Below, one piece after another: positions 1 to 8,004 of a stretch of DNA of 64,000 nucleotides. Source of the DNA: VXNE01 sp965200505. Its GTDB lineage: Bacteria > Pseudomonadota > Gammaproteobacteria > Pseudomonadales > Azotimanducaceae. Each line of letters starts with the position of its first letter. Position 1 is the first letter of the stretch. The notes under the pieces are model-generated. The model worked only from the letters and a program-made list of their open reading frames with translations, did no database searches and was not told the DNA's origin. The DNA lies in NCBI GenBank assembly GCA_965200505.1, contig OZ241343.1:3596001-3660000 (forward strand). Direction: 5' to 3'. A program made the position numbers and the translations under genes.

Positions 1-225
1 CCAGACACGGTGTTCGGCCTCGGTTTCGCCATCAAGACGGCGCCGGCGGCCGGCGAACCGGACACCGCCATCGGCGAATACCATTGGGGTGGCATGGCCG
101 GTACCCATAGCTGGATGTCGCCGGCCGCCGGCATCGCCGGCATCATCTTCACGCAACGGCTGCCCGGCTTCTGGCATCCGTTCAGCCAAGACTTCAAGCG
201 CTTGGTTTACGCGGCGGCGGGGTAG
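1..225 (+). CDS. C-terminal end of a beta-lactamase family serine hydrolase (partial)
   Basis: The window opens inside this gene and only 74 codons remain before the TAG. The fragment shows a Trp-Gly-Gly-Met-Ala-Gly-Thr stretch, then a Trp-Met-x-Pro segment and a hydrophobic strand ending Gln-x-x-Pro. This is the arrangement around the third active-site box and last strand of class C beta-lactamase-like hydrolases and family VIII esterases (PF00144). The catalytic Ser-x-x-Lys and Tyr motifs lie upstream of the window, so substrate and activity cannot be judged. It converges on the phosphotransferase gene that ends 78 bases downstream. Confidence 0.6.
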   Translation, partial: PDTVFGLGFAIKTAPAAGEPDTAIGEYHWGGMAGTHSWMSPAAGIAGIIFTQRLPGFWHPFSQDFKRLVYAAAG

Positions 226-303
226 GGCGTGGCCCGGCATCCTGCCGGCGGCGGGATTGCGCTCGGCGCTGGTCGGCCGCGCGATGGCGGCCAAACCTTG
301 GCG

Positions 304-1719
304 TCAGGGCTTGTCCCCGCCCTCGAGTGCGGCTCGCAACGCCGGGTACTTTGGCTGGTCGATGGCCAGTTGGGCGGCGACGCTTTGACGCAAGTGCTCG
401 GCAAGGCCCGGCATGGCTAGGTCGATGCTGCCGTCGCGCAGCCCCAGCGTGAGGCGCCAGCGCAGGGCCGGTAGATCCTCGGTGCTGTGGAAGAGGGCTT
501 GCAGGCGCTTGGCCTCCGCGGCCCAGGCACTGGGCCCCAATGCGGTCTCGCGCAACGCGATGTCCAACGAGTTCGATGCCACGCGGGCCAGGAAGCGGGT
601 GCGCCCTTGGGTGGCCGCCATCACCTCGCCGCGCAGGAAGTCGCGTACGCTGGTCAAGAGTTCGTCGAAGCGCGGCATGTCCACTGCGCGTTCCTCTGGG
701 GGCGGTGCCGGCAGCGTGACGGCGCCGGGAATCAGCAAGTTCACGCAATCCATCTGGCACTCCGAGGAACGCCGCCCGATGCCCGGACGCTCGACGGACG
801 GGTCCGGGCCGTTGCGGTAGCGGTCTGCCATGGAGAGGCAGCCGACGGCCCACCAGAAGGAACCGAACACTTCCCAGAACTTGACGTGCGCGGGGTCCAC
901 GGCGCGGCCGCTGGTGTCCTCGTAGCCTTGGAACAAGTCCTCGTAGCTGCCGAAGCCGCCCACTGGCCCGTCGCCACCAAAGCGCCAGGAGTTGGTGCAG
1001 AGCCAGCCCAAGTCGCGCATGGGGTCGCCGATGTGGGCCAGCTCCCAATCCAGCACCGCGACGATGCCGTCACCCGTGACCATCAGGTTGCCGTTGCGGA
1101 AGTCGCCATGCACCAAGCCCGGCGGAACCGCCGGCGGCGGGTGTTCCAAGAGCCAGCGGGCGGTGTAGTCGATCATGGGCTGCGGCGTCTCGAAGGCTTG
1201 GTAGCGCTGCCAGGTTTCGCGCACGAGTTGCGTTGGCGTGGCGCCGGGCAACCGCTCGGCTAACCCCGCCGCCGCCACATCGATGCCGTGGATGCGGGCC
1301 AAGGCCGCGCCGCAGTCATAGGCCAAGCGGCGGCGGGCGTCCGCCAATGCCGGGTCGCGGACGATGCGGGCACCGAGGGTTTCGCCGTCGAGCCACTCCA
1401 TGACGAAGCCGGCACCCAGCCGGTCCGTGTCTTGGAGCACATGGTGTATCTGCGGCGCCGGTACGCCGGCGGTTCGCGCCGCCACCATCAACTTCGCTTC
1501 GGTGGCCAAGCCGAGGGTGCCGTCCGGTTGCGCCCCACCGGCGGCCCGCCGCAACGCGAAGCGGCGCCGGCCATCCACCATCACGGCATCGACGCGATAG
1601 GTTTCTTGGCTTGCGCCGCCCGAGAGCCGCTCGACGCCGGCGACGCCCACGCAGCCGGCGACGGCACCGGTGAGGACGGGTTCCAGGAGCGCTTGGAGGT
1701 CCGCGTTGGTCGTGGGCAT
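304..1719 (-). CDS. APH-type phosphotransferase with C-terminal DUF6285-like domain
   Basis: The 471-residue protein has an aminoglycoside-phosphotransferase kinase fold: a Gly-rich nucleotide segment near residue 34, the catalytic-loop motif HGDFRNGN at 204-211 and a metal-binding Asp-Trp-Glu near 224. The last ~110 residues form a separate helical domain resembling DUF6285, which is commonly fused or adjacent to these kinases. Such proteins usually sit with acyl-CoA dehydrogenases and are thought to phosphorylate small hydroxylated substrates rather than antibiotics; the substrate here is unknown. The ATG at 1719 was chosen because residues further upstream in the open frame are low-complexity and overlap the divergent neighbour. 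Confidence 0.8.
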   Translation of the reverse strand: MPTTNADLQALLEPVLTGAVAGCVGVAGVERLSGGASQETYRVDAVMVDGRRRFALRRAAGGAQPDGTLGLATEAKLMVAARTAGVPAPQIHHVLQDTDRLGAGFVMEWLDGETLGARIVRDPALADARRRLAYDCGAALARIHGIDVAAAGLAERLPGATPTQLVRETWQRYQAFETPQPMIDYTARWLLEHPPPAVPPGLVHGDFRNGNLMVTGDGIVAVLDWELAHIGDPMRDLGWLCTNSWRFGGDGPVGGFGSYEDLFQGYEDTSGRAVDPAHVKFWEVFGSFWWAVGCLSMADRYRNGPDPSVERPGIGRRSSECQMDCVNLLIPGAVTLPAPPPEERAVDMPRFDELLTSVRDFLRGEVMAATQGRTRFLARVASNSLDIALRETALGPSAWAAEAKRLQALFHSTEDLPALRWRLTLGLRDGSIDLAMPGLAEHLRQSVAAQLAIDQPKYPALRAALEGGDKP

Positions 1720-1780
1720 GGCCTCCCCAAGGGTTGGGCGAAGGTCAGTTAGAATAAGCAATCCCGCGCGGGGAGTACGC

Positions 1781-4660
1781 ATGAGACTGGCCCTCGTCGC
1801 CGCGCTGTTGTGGGCGGCGTCCGGTGCATTTGCCGAGACCCGGGTCGTCTTCGGCAGCTTTGGGAACGCGGACAACGCCGCGTCGCTCACGGCCCGTGTG
1901 TGGCAGTCCCTTGGCGTGGAGGCTGAGGTTATCACCACGGGCGTGGACGGTGCCCGTCGCCATCGCGTGGTGGGCCCCGCCCATTCCTCTGCCGCCGCCA
2001 CGGCCCTGCGAGACCGTGCGATCGCGCTCGGCTGGCTGGATGCTTGGCTGTGGCGGGAAGCGCCGCCGGCCGCGCCGCCGGCCAAGGTGCCGCCTGTGGT
2101 GGCGGCGGAACCCATCGATCTACCCGGCACGGCCACCGTTGTCGTCGAGGACCTGCCCGACGAGCCGGCGCCATCGGCGTTGGCGGATGCAGTGCCAGAG
2201 GCCGACGCCATGCCGGCCGAAGCACCCAGCCAGGCGAACGAAGTGGCGCCGGGCTTGCGTTTGACAACGCCTTCCGGCGGTGCCGTCGCCGTGCCGCGCC
2301 GGGCGGAGCGAACGCTCGGCTTCACCTTGGACGGTGCCTTGGACGAGCCGTTCTGGGCGGAACTGCCGGGCTACGACAACATGGTCGTCGTCGAACCCGA
2401 CACGTTGACGCCGGCGCGCTTTCGCACGGTGACGCGCTTTTTCCACACCGAACGCGGCCTCTATGTGGGCGCTTGGATGGAACAGCCGCCGGAGACGCTG
2501 CTGGCGCGGCTCAGCTCCCGCGACCAGTACATCAACCGCGACAGCTTCGGCCTCACGCTGGACACCTCGGGCACCGGGCTCTATGGCTACTGGTTCTCGG
2601 TGAACTTGGGCGGCACGGTGATGGACGGCAAGGTGGCGCCGGAGCGGGACTTCAGCTACGAGTGGGATGGCCCTTGGGAAAGCGCCACCAGCGAAACCGG
2701 CGATGGCTGGAGCATGGAAATGTTCCTGCCGTGGGCCATGATGGCCATGCCGGCCACCGAGGGCGACCGTGAGATGGGCTTCTGGGTCAATCGCAAGGTG
2801 GCCTACATCGACGAGCGTTGGGGCTGGCCGGCGCTGCCGTTCACCGCGTCGCGTTTCATGTCACGGCTCGGCAAGCTGCGCCTCTCCGAACTCACGCCGC
2901 AGCCGCAGCTCACGCTCTTTCCCTACGTCGCGGGCACCCACGATCGGGCCGCGGACGGCGACGAGGCGTGGGACACGGGGCTCGACGTCTTCTGGCGTCC
3001 GTCGTCGAACTTCCAAGTCACCGCCGCCATCACGCCGGACTTTGGTTCAGTGGAATCCGACGACGTGGTCATCAACCTCACTTCGCGGGAAACGTTTTTC
3101 CCGGAGAAGCGGCTCTTCTTCGTGGAGGGCAACGAGATTTTCCTCACCTCGCCTCGTTCCGCGGTGCAGCGCCCCGGCAGTGCCAACGCCGGTGGCGCGA
3201 GTTCCTCCATCGGCGCCCGACGCACCAAGGAGGCTTTCACGCGGCCGCCCACCACGCTGCTGAACACCCGCCGCATCGGCGGCAAGGCGCTGCTGCCCAT
3301 TCCCGACGACGTGGAGGTGGCGGGCCACGAGGAGGCGCGCCCCACGGAGCTCTTGGGTGCGGCCAAGCTCACCGGACAGAGCGGTGCGTTCCGCTACGGG
3401 GTGCTGACGGCGCTGGAGGACGACCCGACGCTGCGCGGGATGCGGCACGGGGAGGACGTGTTGCTGGACGGCCACGGCCGGGATTTTGGCGTGTTGCGTG
3501 GGTTGTTGGAATCCGTTGGCGACGGCCGCCGCTCGTTGGGCTACATCGGCACCATCTTGGATCATCCGCTGCGCCAAGCGGTGGTGCATGGTTTGGATGC
3601 CCACTACCTGAGGGGGGATGGGAAGGTCAAGTTGGACGTGCAGCTGCTGCAAAGCGACATCGACGACGCGGCTGATGGCCGGGAAACCGGCTACGGCTTC
3701 CTGTCGGACGTCATTTGGACGCCACGCCGCGGCGTGCGCCATCGCTTCCGCGCCGACTACACCGACGAGGCATTGAACATCAACGACTTGGGCTATCTGG
3801 ACCGCAACAACCTGAGGGGGCTGAACTACAGCTTCGACTACACCCGCGCCGGAATGCGCCGTTTCCGGCAATGGCGCAGTGGCTTCATGACCGGCTATTG
3901 GGTGAACGACGAAGGCCATGAGGTACGGCGCGGCATCTTCATTCGCAATAGCTTGATGTTCCACAACGGTTCGGAAGTACGCACGGAGTTCAACTACTTT
4001 CCTTGGCGCTGGGACGACCTCGAGAGCCGCGGCCACGGCACCTTCCGCAAGGACGATCGGCTGCAGGCGCAAATCGCCTATGGCACCGAGACGAGCAAGC
4101 CGTTTAGCTGGAGCGTGGTCGCAGGCGCTTTCCGGGAAGATCTCGACGGCTGGAACTACCGCGCCGGGCTCGGTTTCACGTTGAAGCCGGGCCACCGCTT
4201 CTCGCTGGACATGGACTTCGTGTACAACCATCGCGAGGCATGGCTCCTGCATCAGGAAGGCCGCGACTTCACCACCTTCCGCGCCCGGGATTGGCAGCCG
4301 AGCCTAGCCATGGATTTCTTCATCAGCGCCCGGCAACAATTGCGCTTGACCATGCAGTGGGCCGGCATCCGCGCCGAGGAGCGGGAGTTCTTCCGGGTGC
4401 CGGCGCGACCCGGCCGGTTGCTGCGCGTGGCGAAGGCGCCGGGTGCGCCCAGCGACGACTTCACCATCAGCCGATTGACGGCGCAGTTGCGCTATCGCTG
4501 GCAGATCGCGCCGCTTTCGGATCTCTTCATCGTTTACACGCGCGGCAGCAATCTGCCGGACTTGGGCGAAGCGCCTTTCGACGACTTGTTCCGGGACGCG
4601 CTGCGAGAGCCGGTCATTGACCTCTTCGTGCTGAAGTTGCGCTATCGCTTTGGCAGCTGA
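1781..4660 (+). CDS. SPOR/CBM9/DUF5916 envelope protein
   Basis: A 959-residue exported protein. Residues 1-18 form a signal peptide ending Gly-Ala-Phe-Ala. Residues ~20-95 look like a SPOR domain (Val-Val-Phe-Gly-Ser-Phe start, alternating strands), followed by a Pro/Ala-rich linker. A carbohydrate-binding family 9-like domain starts near residue 185. The rest matches DUF5916, with repeated aromatic-rich amphipathic strands and a terminal Arg-Tyr-Arg-Phe, suggesting an outer-membrane beta-barrel. ATG at 1781 has a GGGGAG ribosome site a few bases upstream. SPOR domains generally bind denuded peptidoglycan glycans; a role in the cell wall or outer membrane is inferred. The next gene overlaps its end by 11 bases. 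Confidence 0.75.
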   Translation: MRLALVAALLWAASGAFAETRVVFGSFGNADNAASLTARVWQSLGVEAEVITTGVDGARRHRVVGPAHSSAAATALRDRAIALGWLDAWLWREAPPAAPPAKVPPVVAAEPIDLPGTATVVVEDLPDEPAPSALADAVPEADAMPAEAPSQANEVAPGLRLTTPSGGAVAVPRRAERTLGFTLDGALDEPFWAELPGYDNMVVVEPDTLTPARFRTVTRFFHTERGLYVGAWMEQPPETLLARLSSRDQYINRDSFGLTLDTSGTGLYGYWFSVNLGGTVMDGKVAPERDFSYEWDGPWESATSETGDGWSMEMFLPWAMMAMPATEGDREMGFWVNRKVAYIDERWGWPALPFTASRFMSRLGKLRLSELTPQPQLTLFPYVAGTHDRAADGDEAWDTGLDVFWRPSSNFQVTAAITPDFGSVESDDVVINLTSRETFFPEKRLFFVEGNEIFLTSPRSAVQRPGSANAGGASSSIGARRTKEAFTRPPTTLLNTRRIGGKALLPIPDDVEVAGHEEARPTELLGAAKLTGQSGAFRYGVLTALEDDPTLRGMRHGEDVLLDGHGRDFGVLRGLLESVGDGRRSLGYIGTILDHPLRQAVVHGLDAHYLRGDGKVKLDVQLLQSDIDDAADGRETGYGFLSDVIWTPRRGVRHRFRADYTDEALNINDLGYLDRNNLRGLNYSFDYTRAGMRRFRQWRSGFMTGYWVNDEGHEVRRGIFIRNSLMFHNGSEVRTEFNYFPWRWDDLESRGHGTFRKDDRLQAQIAYGTETSKPFSWSVVAGAFREDLDGWNYRAGLGFTLKPGHRFSLDMDFVYNHREAWLLHQEGRDFTTFRARDWQPSLAMDFFISARQQLRLTMQWAGIRAEEREFFRVPARPGRLLRVAKAPGAPSDDFTISRLTAQLRYRWQIAPLSDLFIVYTRGSNLPDLGEAPFDDLFRDALREPVIDLFVLKLRYRFGS

Positions 4661-6047
4661 CGCCCGCGGCCAGGCACCGCGGTTCTACTTCGGCTACTAC
4701 TTGATCGCGGCGGCGTTCGCGACGCAATTCATATCCCACGGCGTGACGAACTACGTGGCCGGCGCGTTCCTCGCGCCGATGACGGAGGAACTCGGTTGGA
4801 CCCGCGCCGAGTTCACGGTGCCGCGCTCCTTGGGTGGCTTTGTGATGGCGCTCACCGGCTTCTTCATCGGCGCGTGGGTGGACCGCTTCGGCGGCCGTCC
4901 GTTCATGGTGGCGGGGGTGTTGCTGACCAGCGCGTCGCTGTGGGCATTGAGCCATGTGCAAACGCTGGTCGGGTGGGTGTTGTTGAACGGCGTGGCGCTC
5001 ACCGCCAGCGCGGCGCTGTTCGGCAACTTGGTGGCGAACGTGACGCTCGCCAAATGGTTTGTGGAGCTGCGTGGGCGGGCGGTGGCGGTGGCCGCGATGG
5101 GCGTCTCCTTCGGGGGCATCGCCCTCACGCCCGCCGCCACTTGGGCCATCGATGTGTGGGGCTGGCGTCCCGCATGGCGCGGTTTGGCCGTGGTGGCGTT
5201 GGCTTGCGCCTTGCCCTTCGCGCTGGTGATGCGGCGCGCCCCGGAAGACGCCGGCTTGCGCCCGGATGGCCGCACCGATGCCGATGCCGCCGCCGGCCGC
5301 ACCCACCGCGCCGAGGCGGACTACGCGGGTTCCATGACGCGCCGGGAAGCGTTGGGCAGCACGGCCTTCTACCTGCTCATCTTGGCGTTCGGCCTATTCG
5401 TCATCAACATCGGCGTGATGCTGCTGCAAACGGTGCCCTATTTGACGGACGCCGGGTTTGGTCGGGCAACGGCGGCGCTGATGATCGTCGTCGCCTCCGT
5501 GCCGGCGATGCTGACGAAGCCATTGTGGGGAGGTTTGATCGATCGCTTGGATGGTCGGATGGGGCGCGGCGAGGCTGGCACCCCAGCACATCCGCGTGGT
5601 GGTTCGGCAACGGCCACGCGCATGGGCGCGAAGCGGCTCGCGGCCCTCGGTTCGGCCCTCACTGGCATGGCGACGTTGGCCATTGTTGCGAGCGTGGCGA
5701 GTGGTTCCCTCATCGGGGCCTACGGTGCCTTCTTCCTGCTCGGCGTTGGCTGGGGCGGCATGATCCCCCTGCAGGAGGTGATCTGGGCATCGTTCTTCGG
5801 ACGCCGCCACTTGGGCGCCGTGCGCAGCGCAGCGCTTCCGTTTACCCTCATTTTCGGCGCCGGAGCGCCACTGGCCGTCTCCCACTACCACGATGTGGTG
5901 GGCGACTACCACGGGGCACTCTTGGGCGTCGCGGCGGCGAACCTCATCGCCGCGGCCTTGATGATGGCGATGCGACCGCCTCGAACGCGGCGTGGTCGGC
6001 CCCGGCCCGCCGCGTCGCCGGGTCTCCGCGGACGGCGCGGCAGCTAG
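4650..6047 (+). CDS. MFS transporter, monocarboxylate/OFA-like
   Basis: A 465-residue protein with about 12 hydrophobic helices. Loop 2-3 carries the MFS A-motif variant Asp-Arg-Phe-Gly-Gly-Arg-Pro, and the central cytoplasmic loop is hydrophilic. Overall shape (an early helix pair with Tyr-Phe-Gly-Tyr-Tyr, Arg in helix 4-5 loop) resembles the oxalate/formate antiporter and monocarboxylate porter branch. It probably moves an organic acid across the inner membrane; the substrate is not determinable. The TTG start at 4650 overlaps the preceding gene by 11 bases, implying translational coupling, and a later start would shorten the N-terminus before helix 1. It converges on the Rpn fragment with overlapping stop codons. 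Confidence 0.75.
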   Translation: MAADARGQAPRFYFGYYLIAAAFATQFISHGVTNYVAGAFLAPMTEELGWTRAEFTVPRSLGGFVMALTGFFIGAWVDRFGGRPFMVAGVLLTSASLWALSHVQTLVGWVLLNGVALTASAALFGNLVANVTLAKWFVELRGRAVAVAAMGVSFGGIALTPAATWAIDVWGWRPAWRGLAVVALACALPFALVMRRAPEDAGLRPDGRTDADAAAGRTHRAEADYAGSMTRREALGSTAFYLLILAFGLFVINIGVMLLQTVPYLTDAGFGRATAALMIVVASVPAMLTKPLWGGLIDRLDGRMGRGEAGTPAHPRGGSATATRMGAKRLAALGSALTGMATLAIVASVASGSLIGAYGAFFLLGVGWGGMIPLQEVIWASFFGRRHLGAVRSAALPFTLIFGAGAPLAVSHYHDVVGDYHGALLGVAAANLIAAALMMAMRPPRTRRGRPRPAASPGLRGRRGS

Positions 6048-6444
6048 CGAGGCCGGGCGCGGGCGAGCAGCTCCGGGCCGCTGGCGCAATCGACGATAAG
6101 GGTGCCGATGCGCATCAATTCAGCATGGTCCTCAACGCCGGCAAGGATGTCGGCCAACGCTTCGCCCGTGGCGGCGCCGAAGCGCCGTTCGGCTTGGCCG
6201 CAAAGCAGGGTGCGTTCTCCCTCCAACATTTCTTGGCGGCCCTCCTGCCTGCCTTCCTGTCGGCCTTTGTTGACTGTCTGTTCTTCCCACTCTCGAAGGG
6301 TGTCCGCAAGCATTGTCGGTGTCTCCATCATGTTCGCCAAGGTGCGGAGGCCATCGCCGAAGCGCGGGCGCAGAATGCCGTCGCACCACACCTCGAACGA
6401 CTGCTGCAACGCCTGGTCGCCAACCTCCGCCAGCAGCGTGGCGG
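6044..6444 (-). pseudogene. Truncated tandem copy of the Rpn family C-terminal region
   Basis: This stretch repeats the last third of the gene at 6445-7497: the Phe-Glu-Val-Trp-Cys-Asp-Gly segment, the Met-Met-Glu-Thr-Pro helix, the Gly-Arg-Gln-Glu repeats and the same C-terminal tail ending Arg-Pro-Arg. The nuclease domain is absent. The frame is open from 6490 but the copy has no ATG near its beginning; GTG codons or the ATG pair around 6330 are possible internal starts, none with a clear ribosome site. It is called a remnant, yet it is uninterrupted and could express a free C-terminal domain, as discussed in the findings. Confidence 0.6.
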
Positions 6445-6893
6445 TTAGCGAGGCTGGGCGCGGGCGAGCAGCTCCGGGCCGCTGGCGCAATCGACGATGA
6501 GGGTGCCGATGCGCATCAATTCAGCGTGGTCTTCAACGCCGGCGAGGATGCCGGCCAGCGCTTGCCCCGTGGCGGCGCCGAAGCGCCGTTCGGCTAGGCC
6601 GCAAAGCAGGGTGCGTTCTCCCTCCAACATTTCTTGGCGGCCTTCCTGTAGACCTTCGCGTCGGCCCTCCTGCCGGCCCTCTTGCCTGCCTTCGCGTCGG
6701 CCCGCCTGCCGGCCTTCGTCGATGATCCGTTCTTCCCACTCTCGAAGGGTGTCCGCAAGCATTGTCGGTGTCTCCATCATGTTCGCCAAGGTGCGGAGGC
6801 CATCGCCGAAGCGCGGGCGCAGAATGCCGTCGCACCACACCTCGAACGACCGCTGCAGCGCCCGGTCGCCAGCCTCGGCCAGCAGCGCGGCGG
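6045..6893. repeat. Tandem direct duplication, units of 400 and 448 bases
   Basis: Unit A spans 6045-6444 and unit B 6446-6893; they abut and are nearly identical over their whole length, both beginning TAGCGAGGC and ending CAGCAGCG-GGCGG. The 48-base length difference is exactly four extra 12-base coding repeats (Gly-Arg-Gln-Glu type) in unit B: seven copies against three in unit A. Scattered point differences show that the duplication is not brand new. Confidence 0.85.
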
Positions 6894-7497
6894 CTCGTTT
6901 GAGCGCCGCCGCCAACCCCGCCGCCGGCGCCGCGTCCAACGCCAGCGCGGCGCGGGCCAGGTTGCCGTCCTCCACGTCATCGCCGGCATAGTCCTTCGCC
7001 TTGATCAGCCGATAGGCAAAGCTCGGCTGCAGACGCGCCAGCATCGGCGGTGCCCAACCAGCGGGCGTCGCCAGTTGCAGCGGCACACGCCACCGTTCCC
7101 GACCGTTGTACACCACCAGCGGCACATGCGCCACCACCAGGCCCATCGGGGCCGGCTTCCAGCCGGAGCGGGCCAAGTCGTTGCGCAGCAACGCGGCGTA
7201 TTCGAGCATGCGTTCCGCCATGAGCGGGTCCGGACTGGACTGAAACTCGATGTGGAACAACACGCCGGCGCCGGCGGGCCGCCCGCCGCCCGGCTTGAAC
7301 GGCGCCCACCAAGGCATGTCCGCCAGCCGCTTGCGCAAGTCGTCCGCGACATGCTCCGCCGGCAGTCTTGCCAGTTGGTCGAGGTCCAAATCGTCCACCC
7401 AGTCGTCGCCAAGCAGGCGGGCGAGGTCCGCGACCATGCGGGGATGGGAGAACAGCCGCTTGTTGGCTGGGTCGTTGTGGCGGATCGGCGCGGCCAT
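6445..7497 (-). CDS. Rpn family recombination-promoting nuclease / transposase_31-like protein
   Basis: A 350-residue protein of the Rpn (YhgA-like, PF04754) group, PD-(D/E)XK nucleases that promote RecA-independent recombination. The N-terminus has the family start His-Asp-x-x-Asn-Lys-Arg-Leu-Phe, and the core shows Val-Leu-Phe-His-Ile-Glu-Phe-Gln-Ser, the Glu-x-Gln nuclease signature, followed by a conserved Arg-Met-Leu-Glu-Tyr. After a linker come seven four-residue repeats of Gly-Arg-Gln/Arg-Glu type around residues 255-285, then a compact C-terminal domain. The ATG at 7497 was chosen because it sits directly before the family motif. A partial second copy lies immediately downstream. In E. 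coli such genes have been linked to phage defence. Confidence 0.75.
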   Translation of the reverse strand: MAAPIRHNDPANKRLFSHPRMVADLARLLGDDWVDDLDLDQLARLPAEHVADDLRKRLADMPWWAPFKPGGGRPAGAGVLFHIEFQSSPDPLMAERMLEYAALLRNDLARSGWKPAPMGLVVAHVPLVVYNGRERWRVPLQLATPAGWAPPMLARLQPSFAYRLIKAKDYAGDDVEDGNLARAALALDAAPAAGLAAALKRAAALLAEAGDRALQRSFEVWCDGILRPRFGDGLRTLANMMETPTMLADTLREWEERIIDEGRQAGRREGRQEGRQEGRREGLQEGRQEMLEGERTLLCGLAERRFGAATGQALAGILAGVEDHAELMRIGTLIVDCASGPELLARAQPR

Positions 7498-7614
7498 GGT
7501 GACACAGTGCGCCGATGCCGCCGCGAGCGAAATGGCGCAGGGCTGCAAGTGGTGTGCGAGATCGCCGCAATTTTGCGTGAGCCATGACCACGGCGTCGTC
7601 AGGCGGAACGTGCC

Positions 7615-8004
7615 TCACTGGGCGCGCCAGCTCGAAGTGCGTTCGGCGTCCAACCGAATCAACGCGGAGATGGGCACGTCGGCGTACTGCGCATACTTCG
7701 CCCTGAGCACCCGCTCCCCATCCGCGTCTCGCCCAACGACGCTCGCCGCACCGTCCACCCGCACCCACCAGAGGGCCTGCCAGTCCTCGGAGTAGTGGTC
7801 GATGAGCAGCGTGGCGCGAGGATTGGCGCGGATGTTGGCCACGCGCTTGAGGCGCATGTGGCGCTTGGGTTTGCCGTCGATGGGCAGCCAGACCACTCGC
7901 CCTTGGCATGCGAACACCACGGGCACGATGTGGGGTGCCCCGTCCGCGCCGACGGTGGCGAGGCGCGCCACCCGGGCGCTGGCTAACGCATCAGTCGGAA
8001 ACAG
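7615..8004 (-). CDS. PPOX-class split-barrel flavin/F420-dependent oxidoreductase
   Basis: About 129 residues of a pyridoxamine-phosphate-oxidase-like split barrel. The Ala-Arg-Leu-Ala-Thr-Val-x-Ala-Asp-Gly-x-Pro-His-Ile-Val-Pro-Val strand pair is followed by Lys-Pro-Lys and a Leu-Lys-Arg-Val-x-Asn-Ile segment, as in the TIGR03668 group. It would bind FMN or F420 and reduce a small substrate; which one is unclear. No ATG exists in this frame before the conserved strand: CTG at 8004 or GTG a little further in are the only plausible starts. The gene overlaps the end of the epoxide hydrolase by ~22 bases, suggesting coupled translation. Confidence 0.6.
   Translation of the reverse strand: MFPTDALASARVARLATVGADGAPHIVPVVFACQGRVVWLPIDGKPKRHMRLKRVANIRANPRATLLIDHYSEDWQALWWVRVDGAASVVGRDADGERVLRAKYAQYADVPISALIRLDAERTSSWRAQ

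Noticed and set aside
304..2325. Long minus-strand frame extending the phosphotransferase to 673 residues
   Set aside because: The first 202 residues are low-complexity and overlap the divergent signal-peptide gene; the protein family begins at ATG 1719.
6640..6725. Short repeats resembling a CRISPR array
   Set aside because: They are 12-base in-frame coding repeats with no spacers.
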